Positions 9,374 to 18,853 of a stretch of 64,000 nt of DNA are shown here, in pieces (the stretch's first letter is position 1; every line of letters starts with the position of its first letter). The position numbers and the translations under genes were made by a program. The notes under the pieces are model-generated. The model was given only the letters and a program-made list of their open reading frames with translations, searched no databases and had not been told where the DNA came from. This stretch comes from CAZQRP01 sp964596125 (lineage in GTDB: Bacteria > Chloroflexota > Dehalococcoidia > GIF9 > UBA5629): assembly GCA_964596125.1 (NCBI GenBank), contig CAZQRP010000016.1, positions 12,854 through 76,853 on the forward strand, given 5' to 3'.

Positions 9374-9749
9374 GTAAAATCTCCTTCCTTCCTTGCTCGA
9401 AGGCGGTGGCATTGATGTGCAGGATTTTTGAAGGTAAGTGCTGGGGAACGCAGTCCTGCCATATACCCGGCTCTACGGGCAGAAGCGATGATAAACACCC
9501 AAGCATGAACATGTGCTTGTGAAATCCAGGATACTATAGCATCTCACACGGATAACATCAATGGGTAATCATAATATCTCTTCTGCTATAACGTCAAGTA
9601 GTATGGCTGTTGTATTGGTCTCGTAATATGGAAGCATTTTCACTGTGCAACACGCCGCATGAAAAATATCGCTGCCTGTGTACCGGTACTCTTTGGTGCA
9701 CGCGCAGTAGTAATTTCTCATTTCAGCCAGAACCAGGGGGGAATCTCCC
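9374..9749. other. intergenic stretch, no gene recognised
   Basis: Lies between the divergent aminotransferase and DUF6504 genes. A minus-strand 64-codon frame at 9569-9763 has no clear ribosome site and would begin inside the promoter of the DUF6504 gene, so it is not called. The first bases carry the aminotransferase ribosome site. The right end leads into the regulated promoter listed separately. Confidence 0.4.
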
Positions 9750-9778
9750 TTGATATAGTACAAATGTTCTAGTATACT
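9750..9778 (+). promoter_or_regulatory. sigma70-type promoter with an embedded LexA-like box
   Basis: TTGATA (9750-9755), 17 bases, TATACT (9773-9778) is a strong vegetative promoter 30 bases before the DUF6504 start. The spacer holds AGTACAAATGTTCT (9757-9770), one mismatch from the palindrome AGAAC-N4-GTTCT of Gram-positive-type LexA (DinR) operators. A repressor there would block polymerase directly. Damage induction is inferred from this and from the downstream error-prone polymerase. Confidence 0.65.
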
Positions 9779-9807
9779 TAGTAACTGTCCTTTTCAGGAG
9801 TCCGGCC

Positions 9808-10056
9808 GTGGCGAAACTCATCGATGAGCCTGTTTCAGTACACATAAATAAAGACTCTGTGATAACTGCTTTCATATGGAGAAAGCGTCTTTACAGGGTT
9901 AACGAGGTGCTCTCCTGGTGGCGGGAGCCTTCTGAATGGTGGAGCGGGAAGGCAGTGCGTCTTTTTGTCCGTGTCGATGCTGTGAACTCATCTGCCGGCG
10001 CTTACGAGCTTTGTAAACGCGGGAACACGTGGTCCCTCTATAGAGTGCTTGACTAG
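9808..10056 (+). CDS. DUF6504 family protein
   Basis: 82 residues, starting at GTG 9808 with CAGGAG upstream. The pattern AFIWRKRLYRVNEVLSWW, EPSEWWSGK, LFVRVDA, GAYELCKRG and WSLYRVLD matches the small DUF6504 beta domain, which in actinobacteria and chloroflexi is found beside or fused to ImuB-type polymerases and DnaE2. Biochemical role unknown. It is 9 bases upstream of the polymerase gene and shares its promoter, so it is best viewed as part of a translesion synthesis cassette. Confidence 0.8.
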   Translation: MAKLIDEPVSVHINKDSVITAFIWRKRLYRVNEVLSWWREPSEWWSGKAVRLFVRVDAVNSSAGAYELCKRGNTWSLYRVLD

Positions 10057-10065
10057 GGCAGTACC

Positions 10066-13000
10066 ATGAGCTTTATTCACCTTCATGTCCATTCCTACTA
10101 TAGCTTTCTTGACGGAGCTTCTTCTCCGGATAGTCTCCTGGAGAGAGCCCGGGCGCTCGGTATGTCTGCCTTGGCTCTCACAGACCACAACAGGCTGACC
10201 GGTGCCATTCGATTTTATGAGAAGGCCCTGGCTCTGGGTATTAAACCGATCATAGGTGCTGAGATCGACCTGGAGGGTGGGTACCATCTCACCTTGCTCT
10301 GTAAGGACAGGCAGGGCTACTCAAGCTTATGCCGTTTGTTGACCGAGGCTCACTTATCGAACCGGCAGAGGCAGCCCCGCGTGACAAAGGAAATGCTGTC
10401 CGGGTCCGGTGACGGCCTGATAGCCTTATCCGGCTGCAGCAGGGGAGATCTGCCTGCCCTGCTGGCAGAAGGCGAGACCGGCAAGGCTGGTGAGGCAGCA
10501 CAGTTCTACAGGAAGGTCTTCGGGGATGACTTTTTTATAGAGCTTATCCGCTGCCCCTCGAAAGACGGCATGGCTGATAGCTACAGGCTTGCTGCCTTTG
10601 CCGGGGAACAGGGCATACCTGTGGTGGCTACCAACAATGTCCACTACGCCGGGATGAAAGAGTATAAGATCAAAGAGCTGCTCAATGCGATATACCGGAA
10701 TGTGCCGGTCTCTCAACTGGAGGTCTGCCGGACTGTCGAGCAGTATCTCAAGTCCCGGGAGGAGATGATAAAACTGTTCAGAGGTTTTCCCGGGGCAGTG
10801 GACATGACGGCAGAGATCGCTTCCAGGTGCAATCTTGAGCTGGAGCTGGGCAGGCCGCGCTTTCCCGGCTTCGATATTCCCGGTGGCGAGAGCTGCTGCA
10901 GCTATTTATCGAAGCTGGCATTTGCCGGGGCTTCGAGGAAGTACGGCTCGTTGACGTCCGAAGTTATGGACCGCCTGGAGTATGAGCTTGCTACGATCAG
11001 GAAGCTTGGTTTTTGCAGCTATTTCCTGGTGGTATGGGACATAGTCAGGTGGGCGCGGGAGCGCGGCATACGCTGCCAGGCACGGGGAAGTGCGGTGGAC
11101 AGCCTGGTGGTCTATACGCTGGATATCAGTATCGTCGACCCCGTCGCCCAGGACCTTCTTTTTGAGCGCTTCATGCATTCCCGGAGATATGAGCCGCCCG
11201 ATATCGACCTGGATATCGACCGGAGACGCCGGGACGAGGTACGTGACTACATATACCGGAAATACGGCGCTGAGAATGTTTCCTGTGTCGGTACCATCAA
11301 TACCTACATGGCCAGGGGCGCCATCCGGGATGCCGGCAAGGCCTTGAAGATACCGCGGAAGATTATCGACGAAGCGTGCAACGGGGTCCACTATCTATCT
11401 GCATCGAATCTCCTGGACAGTGTCAAGACCCTTCCCGAGCTCAAGAGGAGCGCGGTGTACCGGAAGCCGAAGCTTGCTGATTTCTTCAAGCTCTGTGCTG
11501 CCATAGACGGGTTCCCCAAGCATATGTCCGTCCACCTGGGGGGACTGCTGATCGGTGACGGCAGGCTCTCCGACCTGGTCCCCCTGGAGTGGTCTAGCGG
11601 TGGGGATATCATCAGCCAGTATGATAAAGACGACATAGGAAAACTGGGTATTGTCAAGATGGATCTGCTGGCGCTGCCGACCCTTACCGTGATTGAGGAC
11701 ACACTGGCCCACATCAAAAAGGGCTGCGGCGTCGATATCGATCTTGAGGCGATAGCGAAGAACGACCCCGAAGCCTTTGCCATGCTCAGGGACGGCAGGT
11801 CTATCGGCACGTTCCAGCTTGAATCGCCGGCGCAGCGGGAGATGGCGGGAAGGTTGCTGCCGCACTGTTTCGAGGACATTACAGTCTCGATTTCCCTGGT
11901 CCGCCCTGGGCCTCTCAAGTCCAACATGGACAAGGCCTATCTGGCGCGGAGGCACGGTGCCGAGCCGGTAACCTACCTTCACCCCCGGCTCAAGAATGCG
12001 CTCGATGAGACGCTGGGGGTAATACTGTACCAGGAGCAGGTCTTGAAGGTTGCTCATGACCTGGCTGGGATGAGCTATGCCGAGGCGGACGGCTTCAGGC
12101 GCGCCATGACCCATGACCGCACCGAGGCGGAAATGGAGAGCATGCGGGGCTCCTTTATTTCCTGCGCTGCCGGGAATGGTGTCAGCAGAAGTATCGCCGA
12201 GCAGGTCTTCGAGCAGCTTGCTGCTTTTGCCGCGTACGGCTTCTGCAAAGCTCATGCCGCGGCCTATGCCATCGTTTCCTACCAGACCTTGTGGTTGAAA
12301 TGCCATTATCCTGCCGAGTTTTTTGCGGCAGTCCTGTCCAACCAGCCGATGGGCTACTATCCTCCCCGGGTCCTGATAGCGGATGCCAAGAGATGCGGCG
12401 TCGAGATCTTGCCTGTTGATATCAACAGGTCGTTCGACCGCTACGTTGTGGAGAACGGCGGGATACGGGTCAGCCTCAAGCAGCTCAAGGGTATGACGGG
12501 CAGGACGATGGAAGCTCTGCTTGCCGAGAGGGCTAGGCATGAGTTCACGTCGCTGAGCGACTTCGTTTCCCGGATAGGTCCCCCCAGGCCTGTGCTGGAG
12601 AACCTGCTGAAGGTCGGCGCCTTCGACTCCATCGGCAGCAGGGAGACACTGCGCCGGCAGCTCCCAGAGCTGGTAAAGCTGAAACGCAGGAGAGGTGAAG
12701 GAGTACAGCCTTTATTCGAACACAGCGACGTGGCACCGGACCCGGCTGGAGAAGCTCCCGGCAGCGGTAGAAAGATGCTGACGCTGGCTGAATGGGAGCT
12801 TCTGTCCCTGGGCGTGTCGGCGCATCCACTGGACTTCTGCTCCCTGGACGGCGGGGTTACTAAGATCAGGGACCTGCGTTCCGTGGCGATGGGCAGGACC
12901 GTTACCATCGCCGGGTCGGTGATCCGCTATCAGACACCGCCCACCAGGAACGGGAACCGGGTGGTCTACGTGATACTGGAGGATGGGACGGGCGTTGCCG

Positions 13001-13155
13001 ATGTAACCGTGTTCGGCAGCGTCCAAGAAAAATGCGGTCAGGTGCTGTTCCGGGAAGGCTGGCTGCTGGTCACCGGCAAAATTCAGCGGCGGGGTCCGAA
13101 GGCACTTTCCGTCATTGCCGAGGACCTCGCCCCGCTGGCTATGAACATGCGCTGA
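10066..13155 (+). CDS. dnaE2: DnaE2/ImuC-type DNA polymerase III alpha subunit (error-prone)
   Basis: 1029 residues. Begins with a PHP domain (HLHVHSYYSFLDGA, ALTDHN, VATNNVHY), then the C-family polymerase core with catalytic aspartates in PDIDLDID (Asp379, Asp381, Asp383) and KMDLLALP (Asp533), the helix-hairpin-helix region, and a C-terminal OB fold (about 930-1000). It is shorter than replicative DnaE (about 1160), lacks the extreme C-terminal clamp/tau region, and carries DnaE2-like motifs such as RRAMTHDR and AAYGFCKAHAAAYAIVSYQT. Linked to DUF6504 behind a LexA-like promoter, it is most likely the mutagenic polymerase. No imuA or imuB is in the window. Its GC-rich coding gives many antisense open frames, which are artefacts. 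Confidence 0.9.
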   Translation: MSFIHLHVHSYYSFLDGASSPDSLLERARALGMSALALTDHNRLTGAIRFYEKALALGIKPIIGAEIDLEGGYHLTLLCKDRQGYSSLCRLLTEAHLSNRQRQPRVTKEMLSGSGDGLIALSGCSRGDLPALLAEGETGKAGEAAQFYRKVFGDDFFIELIRCPSKDGMADSYRLAAFAGEQGIPVVATNNVHYAGMKEYKIKELLNAIYRNVPVSQLEVCRTVEQYLKSREEMIKLFRGFPGAVDMTAEIASRCNLELELGRPRFPGFDIPGGESCCSYLSKLAFAGASRKYGSLTSEVMDRLEYELATIRKLGFCSYFLVVWDIVRWARERGIRCQARGSAVDSLVVYTLDISIVDPVAQDLLFERFMHSRRYEPPDIDLDIDRRRRDEVRDYIYRKYGAENVSCVGTINTYMARGAIRDAGKALKIPRKIIDEACNGVHYLSASNLLDSVKTLPELKRSAVYRKPKLADFFKLCAAIDGFPKHMSVHLGGLLIGDGRLSDLVPLEWSSGGDIISQYDKDDIGKLGIVKMDLLALPTLTVIEDTLAHIKKGCGVDIDLEAIAKNDPEAFAMLRDGRSIGTFQLESPAQREMAGRLLPHCFEDITVSISLVRPGPLKSNMDKAYLARRHGAEPVTYLHPRLKNALDETLGVILYQEQVLKVAHDLAGMSYAEADGFRRAMTHDRTEAEMESMRGSFISCAAGNGVSRSIAEQVFEQLAAFAAYGFCKAHAAAYAIVSYQTLWLKCHYPAEFFAAVLSNQPMGYYPPRVLIADAKRCGVEILPVDINRSFDRYVVENGGIRVSLKQLKGMTGRTMEALLAERARHEFTSLSDFVSRIGPPRPVLENLLKVGAFDSIGSRETLRRQLPELVKLKRRRGEGVQPLFEHSDVAPDPAGEAPGSGRKMLTLAEWELLSLGVSAHPLDFCSLDGGVTKIRDLRSVAMGRTVTIAGSVIRYQTPPTRNGNRVVYVILEDGTGVADVTVFGSVQEKCGQVLFREGWLLVTGKIQRRGPKALSVIAEDLAPLAMNMR

Positions 13156-13485
13156 AAAAACGTCCGTGATATACCCTGGCGTTCAACCGGGTATCGAGAC
13201 ACCGGGTCAAATGGCGTCCGGAGGGTATGGCAGACTTGGGCCAGATACTGTGAAGAAGGGGGGTGACTCCCGGACAGGTACGGCAAATCGAGTGTTAAAC
13301 GTGTTGCATCAAATAAAATTGTTATCGAACTTCAGAAAGATATAGAGGACCTGGTCGAGATACTCCATCGATTTCTTGTGCAGTGAAGTAACTTACTGCA
13401 ATTGCCAGTACAGCACAGTATTAAGACGCTCAGGATCAGCAGAGGTAAAGCTCCAGATTACAGAACTGGCAAGCTCCGGATCATT
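13156..13485. other. intergenic stretch, nothing recognised
   Basis: 330 bases between the polymerase gene and a convergent methyltransferase-like gene. The left half keeps the high GC of dnaE2, the right half is AT-richer. I see no RNA gene, no clear terminator hairpin with a T run and no small protein. Confidence 0.4.
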
Positions 13486-14577
13486 CTAATGAAATCCATA
13501 CCTGTCTTTCAGCATATTTGAAATTTGTCCCAGGTAGGCGAAAGCTTTGACCACATTACCCTCTTCGACATTCGTTAGCTGACAGGCTGGTTCCTTTATA
13601 TTCCGGGTGTCTTCGGTCATATTATCCTGCCCGATATCCCTAAGGCAGCACCTGGCCGGCGCCACGAGAGCCTGCTCAGCAATCTGACTCAACGGTACAT
13701 CCGTCTCCCTGGAAATCACCTCCCAGTAATCCAGCAGCAAATCAGTAAAGGTATCTGGTGATACCTTTGCCAGAGTGGACGAGTCCGTAGGTACGATTCC
13801 CCATGATATAATCCCACCGCTTTTTAAAAATTTGGCCACAGCGCCGGCATATTCTTTAGGCATGAATTCAATCTGAAATGCATCGAACGATAATATCTCC
13901 ACACCCAACTCAAGCAAGTAGGGTAAGTTGACATTAGCACAAAGATGCAGTCCTTTGGGGCCTTCAAGGCCCTGCAGAAAACCCTCATAATCTTCTTTTG
14001 CCTGGCGTTCATTGTAACCGGACAGGCCACTAAATACATATCCCAGCCCCGGCTCATCCACCCACACAAAAGCATTCGTGTTTTTCTGCTTAAGCTCTTT
14101 GTACTGAACATTGACTTTCTTCTGGATGAAGTCGAACAAAATAGCTCTCACCTCATCATTATAGATTATAGGCTTGCGATTCTCGTCAATTACATTAAAA
14201 CCAAAGCTCACAGGACCGGTCATTTGTCCTCTTACAGCGATATAGTCCTGCAAGTCTTTTTCTAAGAATTTATGATAAACCGCAGAATACTCCTGGCTCA
14301 AGGCAAATATCCTGGTATCATCCATCAGCTCGAAATAGCCTTCAAGCTCTTTATTGAACTTGGCAGTAGTAAAGCTGACTCTTTCGTTTTCAGTATCAAC
14401 GACTATCCCTGGAAAATTTTGTGATGCTTGAGCATACATGTCCTCGTAGAAGCTTACTCGTGGGAGCTGCGGCCAGAATGGAATATCCAGACTAAGAGCA
14501 AGCTCAAGAGCTTCGTCAATATCGTTGTGGGGCATAATGCCCATTGCTGTAGTTTTACATCCAGCCTCAAAAGTCAT
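13486..14577 (-). CDS. UROD/MetE-superfamily protein (cobalamin-independent methyltransferase-like)
   Basis: 363 residues of TIM-barrel type. The N-terminus (TTAMGIMPHNDIDEALELALSL) and GQMTGPVSFG match the large group of archaeal and clostridial MetE-like/UROD-like proteins. Candidate zinc ligands are His and Cys in GLHLCANVN and the late Cys pair in APARCCLRDIG, matching the H-x-C...C arrangement of methyltransferases that activate a thiol. Such proteins often serve corrinoid-dependent methyl transfer, but no corrinoid protein lies next to it, so the substrate is open. Upstream genes are on the same strand but 150 bases away. Confidence 0.75.
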   Translation of the reverse strand: MTFEAGCKTTAMGIMPHNDIDEALELALSLDIPFWPQLPRVSFYEDMYAQASQNFPGIVVDTENERVSFTTAKFNKELEGYFELMDDTRIFALSQEYSAVYHKFLEKDLQDYIAVRGQMTGPVSFGFNVIDENRKPIIYNDEVRAILFDFIQKKVNVQYKELKQKNTNAFVWVDEPGLGYVFSGLSGYNERQAKEDYEGFLQGLEGPKGLHLCANVNLPYLLELGVEILSFDAFQIEFMPKEYAGAVAKFLKSGGIISWGIVPTDSSTLAKVSPDTFTDLLLDYWEVISRETDVPLSQIAEQALVAPARCCLRDIGQDNMTEDTRNIKEPACQLTNVEEGNVVKAFAYLGQISNMLKDRYGFH

Positions 14578-14730
14578 CGGTGTCCCCTTTTTTCAAACAT
14601 TGCTAACTTCGCTAGAAAGCAAAATAATACTGCATTATACGATAGATACCAGTCTGCTCTTTGCCCGTTTCAACTATGGCCCCTGCAGAACCGAAATGGG
14701 GAACAGCCTATAATTAATCTACAAGGACCT

Positions 14731-15477
14731 TTAGTATAAACCTTCTAAGAATGCTTTTACATTTAAGCCTAAAACAATGTGGTTATAACCACCTTCCAGA
14801 ACAGCAAATCTTCTTCCTTTGCAGTTCTTCATAGCAGCTTCTTTAACCAGTTCACCTATAGTCCGGTAATCGTCAGTAGTAAGCTGTCCACCCCAATCAT
14901 CGACATGGCGGTCAAAACCGGCAGAAACTGCCAGGATATCGTAATTCCTCTCTTTATCAAATACTGCTTTTATTTCTTCAACAAATCCCGGTCCGTGAGC
15001 TTCCGGCTGGAAATATTTAATCCCACTCCCCTTAAAAATGTTTTCTGTGCCGTCTCCATAGTGCAGATCAAAGTCCAGAATCAGAGCACGTTTAATAAGC
15101 TCTCCATTCTGAAGTTTAGCTAACGCTACAGCAATATTATTGAAGAAGCAGAATCCCCAACAATGATCGGCACTGGCATGATGGCCAGGTGGTCTGATCA
15201 AGCCGAAACTAGCTTCACCTTCCACAGCTATTTGAGCTGCCATTATAGCCCCTCCAGCTGCCAGACAGGCGATCTCATAAAGATTCAGGTCTCTTTTGAC
15301 CGATTCAATATGAGATTTCGTATGAACTCTGGCTAAGTCCTCTTCCGCAGCAAGTCCGGGTTCGACAAAGGCATGGTTCCCCCAGAGTTCCCTCAGTATC
15401 GATTCCAGCCTTCCTGCGCTGGCAGCAAGATCAAGCGCATAAACTTCATTATAACGGGTGTGATAAACTATGCTCAC
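14731..15477 (-). CDS. histone deacetylase-superfamily amidohydrolase (AcuC/HDAC/APAH-like)
   Basis: 248 residues, starting at GTG 15475-15477 with a GGAGGT site 8 bases upstream. It has RPPGHHA (tandem His99-His100), the zinc site LDFDLHYGDGT (Asp137, His139), AGFD with the third ligand Asp189, and a GGYN loop. It is shorter than most family members (about 300-370), lacking part of the C-terminal helices, but all metal and catalytic residues are present. Bacterial relatives deacetylate acetylated lysines, polyamines or other amides; which of these applies is not visible. Confidence 0.85.
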   Translation of the reverse strand: MSIVYHTRYNEVYALDLAASAGRLESILRELWGNHAFVEPGLAAEEDLARVHTKSHIESVKRDLNLYEIACLAAGGAIMAAQIAVEGEASFGLIRPPGHHASADHCWGFCFFNNIAVALAKLQNGELIKRALILDFDLHYGDGTENIFKGSGIKYFQPEAHGPGFVEEIKAVFDKERNYDILAVSAGFDRHVDDWGGQLTTDDYRTIGELVKEAAMKNCKGRRFAVLEGGYNHIVLGLNVKAFLEGLY

Positions 15478-15675
15478 TGAACCTGACCTCCGATTCTATT
15501 TAGCCTACCAATATTATACAACTTGCCAAAGATGGTATACTCTTTTAAATAGATAAGTTGAAATATTAAAACTGAGGTCAGGAACTAGTAATCGCCGTAT
15601 GCCAAATAGAACAGATTTTACTCATTCAGCCGAGATATCTAGATAATTTTACGAAACGAGGGGGACTATCCACAC

Positions 15676-17064
15676 ATGGACTTGATACAGCAACTCAACC
15701 ATATTTTCCATCCCGAAAGTATTGCTATTGTCGGTGCATCAGCCAATCCAGACAAACTAGGGTACATGTGTGTATCCAACCTGGTAAAAGCTGGATTCGG
15801 GGGCAGAATTTATCCAATCAATCCCACTTTGTCCGAGGTTCTGGGCCTAAGGACGTATCGCTCTCTTGAAGCCGTGCCTGACCAGATCGACTTGGCCATT
15901 ATTGTTGTTCCAGCCCACCAGACTGTATCCGCAGTGGAAGGTTCTGTCGCCCATAACGCAAAGGGAGCAGTACTGATCGCCGGCGGCTTTAAGGAAACTG
16001 GCACTGAGATTGGTCTAGATTTAGAAGCCAGGCTTACGGATATAGCCAATAGAGGCGGTATGAAGATTATAGGGCCGAATACTATAGGGTTGTTAAACCC
16101 GAAGTTTAAGCTCAACGCCTCATTTCAGCAAAGCTTTAACCTGTGTAAAGTTGGCAATGTGGCACTGGCATCACAAAGCGGTGGAACGTGTGCTTTTATC
16201 ACCCATGCTTTTACCAGTAATAATATAGGCATCAGCAAAGCTACAGGACTGGGCAACAGGTGCAACCTCGATTTCGATGAAATAGTAACCTATTTCGGTC
16301 AAGATGAGCAGACTAAGGTTATATCTATTTATGTTGAAGGACTGGAACAGCCCCAACGGTTTTTAAATACTGCCAAACAGGTAGCTAGACACAAGCCGAT
16401 TGTAGCTTACAAGGGTGGTCGTAGTGAAGGAATGAGTAGGGCTACTGTATCCCACACTGGCACTTTAGCCGGCAAATACGATTTTTATAAAGCAGCTTTT
16501 ACTCAGGCCGGTATTATTATCGTCACCAGTATTACAGAATTAGTCGATACTACCAAGGCACTGGCTTTACAAACGCCAGCAAACAATAACCGGATAGCTA
16601 TTATTAGTTTTCAAGCTGGTCCGGGGATAATTACGGCTGATAAATGCCGTGACCTTGGCTTGAGACTAGCTGACTTTTCACCGGCTACCGAAAAAAGGCT
16701 AAGGCAGATAGGATATTCATCAAATGCTGCGAACAATCCGGTTGACCTGGCCTATATATCATGGGATTTTAATGCCAGCCAAGAGATGCTCAAGGCAATT
16801 CTGGAAGATAACGGCGTCGATGGTGTGATTATTGTCAGCGTTCTATTTCACAAAAATATTAAGCTAATTGGAGCATTTATTAATATATCCAAACAATATA
16901 ATAAGCCAATGACAATTAGTATCGATTCCCCGGGCAACATAATATCAGACCAGATTGATGCAATTGAGGAAAGCGGTTTTCCTATTTATCCTCTACCGGA
17001 GAGGGCCGCTACTGGCATGTCCGGATTGGCTAGATATGGAGAAATCCTCAGGACCATCGGCTGA
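15676..17064 (+). CDS. ADP-forming acyl-CoA synthetase, alpha (CoA-binding) subunit
   Basis: 462 residues. The order is a CoA-binding Rossmann domain (PESIAIVGASANPDKLGYM, GAVLIAGGFKETG), then the ligase domains with ALASQSGGTCAFI and the phosphohistidine loop VSHTGTLAGKYDFYKAAF. NDP-forming acetyl/acyl-CoA synthetases make ATP from acyl-CoA in anaerobes. The beta subunit (ATP-grasp) is normally fused or adjacent, but no ATP-grasp gene is next to it, so a partner must be encoded elsewhere. The ATG at 15676 has a GAGGGGG stretch upstream. Confidence 0.85.
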   Translation: MDLIQQLNHIFHPESIAIVGASANPDKLGYMCVSNLVKAGFGGRIYPINPTLSEVLGLRTYRSLEAVPDQIDLAIIVVPAHQTVSAVEGSVAHNAKGAVLIAGGFKETGTEIGLDLEARLTDIANRGGMKIIGPNTIGLLNPKFKLNASFQQSFNLCKVGNVALASQSGGTCAFITHAFTSNNIGISKATGLGNRCNLDFDEIVTYFGQDEQTKVISIYVEGLEQPQRFLNTAKQVARHKPIVAYKGGRSEGMSRATVSHTGTLAGKYDFYKAAFTQAGIIIVTSITELVDTTKALALQTPANNNRIAIISFQAGPGIITADKCRDLGLRLADFSPATEKRLRQIGYSSNAANNPVDLAYISWDFNASQEMLKAILEDNGVDGVIIVSVLFHKNIKLIGAFINISKQYNKPMTISIDSPGNIISDQIDAIEESGFPIYPLPERAATGMSGLARYGEILRTIG

Positions 17065-17142
17065 CAGGTCTGTATACTGGAAGTATGCCGGTAAAATCTA
17101 CTACTGGCCGGTAATGTTCGGTATCACCACGTTCCCACTCTG

Positions 17143-17883
17143 TTAAAGGTATTGCTTAAACCAATCAAGAGTCATGTTTATTACCTGCTCAAGATGAGTG
17201 GATTCATTGAAGCTATGATTTGCTTCCTCGATTATTTCCAGCCTCTTAGGCTCCCTGGCGTTATCATAAAGAATATGAGCATCCTCCAACGGAACGGAGG
17301 GATCGGCACTGCCGTGTATGATCATTATAGGGCAGCCGATAGTTCCTGCTGAGGCACATATATCATAACGCAGAAAATCATGCCAGAACTCTACTTTGAA
17401 TCTCCTGCCGGAGGGAAGCTCAAAGAAACCCTGAGCCGTATATGTCCTGACCTGTTCTTCAGTGGGTGCTTTAAATTTACACGGTGTTGCCATTGCCACC
17501 ATCGCTTTTATTCTGTTATCCCGGGCTGCTATCGCCACCGTGCCACCGAAGCTAGATCCAACCACTCCCAGCCTGTTTTTGTCCACGGCAGTAGTTACTA
17601 CGAAGTCAATCGCCGCTCGATAGTCTTCAATCCTTCCGCTGAGCGTCGTCTCTTCAAAGCTTCCCTGGCTCTTCTCTCCACCATCACCACAGCCTCTATA
17701 ACTGAATCGCAAATAAGCAAAACCTGCATCATGGAGTCTGGGGGCCAATACAAGCCACTTGTCTCCATCTTTATTGCTCTCGAGACCGTGCGACATAATA
17801 ACGCACGGTGCACCAGCATACGGGATGTTAAGATTGGCATAAATAACTCCCCCAGGTCCGCGAAACGTAGCAAGCTGTTCCAT
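17143..17883 (-). CDS. alpha/beta hydrolase (acylaminoacyl-peptidase/esterase type)
   Basis: 246 residues with the nucleophile elbow GVVGSSFGGT (Ser111), the oxyanion-hole segment SHGLESNKDG, RFSYRGCGDGG, the Asp in IHGSADPSVP, and the His in EANHSFN, all in canonical order. No signal peptide, so cytoplasmic. The protein belongs to the dienelactone hydrolase/prolyl-oligopeptidase-like group; the substrate is unknown. It converges with the acyl-CoA synthetase gene, only 78 bases apart. Confidence 0.88.
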   Translation of the reverse strand: MEQLATFRGPGGVIYANLNIPYAGAPCVIMSHGLESNKDGDKWLVLAPRLHDAGFAYLRFSYRGCGDGGEKSQGSFEETTLSGRIEDYRAAIDFVVTTAVDKNRLGVVGSSFGGTVAIAARDNRIKAMVAMATPCKFKAPTEEQVRTYTAQGFFELPSGRRFKVEFWHDFLRYDICASAGTIGCPIMIIHGSADPSVPLEDAHILYDNAREPKRLEIIEEANHSFNESTHLEQVINMTLDWFKQYL

Positions 17884-18247
17884 ATATCTCCCTACAATTT
17901 CGATAGGTTACTTTTTGTTTAACGCTATTTGATTCGAGCTCTCCGTCTCAGGTCAATTGAATCATCTCAGCCGACCACTGTCAAATAAGACGGTTCTTCT
18001 ACTTAAGAGTTCTTAATTAAACAAATGTACCACTACTTCCACAACCTTTTATAGAACCTGCACCACGAACTACGAAATTATAGTAAGCCAGAACTGATCG
18101 AACTCTCCTGGATTCAGTACACAATCAGGCAAGGTTAAAGGATTTTGTAGGTTGCCTGTTAAAGGCAGTCTCACCATACCCATTTAATCTCAAGTTTTAT
18201 GGTCTGCTTGGCTTATTAACAACTGGTAAAAGATTTGTCATACAGGT
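17884..18247. other. intergenic stretch, nothing recognised
   Basis: 364 AT-rich bases between two minus-strand genes. I found no small gene, RNA or hairpin terminator that I would support. Confidence 0.4.
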
Positions 18248-18853
18248 CTATGATAATTCCCTGAGTCTTGTTTCAACTTTATATAGATATTCCTGTATGA
18301 GCGGTATTTCACGAGATTTTAGATACTTGACTATGGTTTCTCCCAGAGCTTCAGCCTGTGCCATACCTCGTTTATCGTTCCTGACTTTCCCCTTTTCACG
18401 GCCAAAACCTACAGTACGGCCAACAATTATCATTTTCTGGAGAATAAAAAAGTTATTGAAATCGGTGATTGCGCATGCATCTCCGGCACCCCCCTGAGCA
18501 ACTACTGCGCCAACTGCCTTATTTCTCAGAGCACGATTGGTCCTGAGCACGTAAGTACGATCAATTAATGCTTTTGCTTGAGCGCTGATGCTCCAGTAGT
18601 AGACCGGACTACCAAAGATGATCCCATCGGACGCAAGGAGCTTAGGATAGATGTCCTGCATATCATCTTTTATATAACACAGTCCATTTTTGACACACGG
18701 AAAGCAGGAATCACAAGGTAGTACCGTCTTGCCGGCAAGAGTTACCAGCTCTATCTCAGCTCCTTCTTCTTGAGCCTTGGTCAAAGCTGTTTGCACCAGG
18801 GTTTCGGTATTCCCATTAGTTCTCGGACTGCAAACAATACCTAAAACTTTCAT
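18248..18853 (-). CDS. iron-sulfur flavoprotein / NADPH-dependent FMN reductase family
   Basis: 201 residues: a flavodoxin-like FMN reductase domain (VLGIVCSPRTNGNTETL, then GIIFGSPVYYWSISAQAKALIDRTY) with a compact cysteine motif C-x2-C-x2-C-x5-C (Cys47, 50, 53, 59) typical of archaeal/anaerobe iron-sulfur flavoproteins (Isf). These dimers shuttle electrons between ferredoxin and oxygen or peroxide and other acceptors. The ATG has AGGAGG upstream on the minus strand. The gene stands alone. Confidence 0.88.
   Translation of the reverse strand: MKVLGIVCSPRTNGNTETLVQTALTKAQEEGAEIELVTLAGKTVLPCDSCFPCVKNGLCYIKDDMQDIYPKLLASDGIIFGSPVYYWSISAQAKALIDRTYVLRTNRALRNKAVGAVVAQGGAGDACAITDFNNFFILQKMIIVGRTVGFGREKGKVRNDKRGMAQAEALGETIVKYLKSREIPLIQEYLYKVETRLRELS

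Noticed and set aside
9569..9763. Minus-strand 64-codon Cys-containing frame
   Set aside because: Would begin inside the DUF6504 promoter and LexA-like box; no supporting site.
11395..12908. Long antisense open frames inside dnaE2
   Set aside because: Shadows caused by GC-rich third codon positions; no family similarity.
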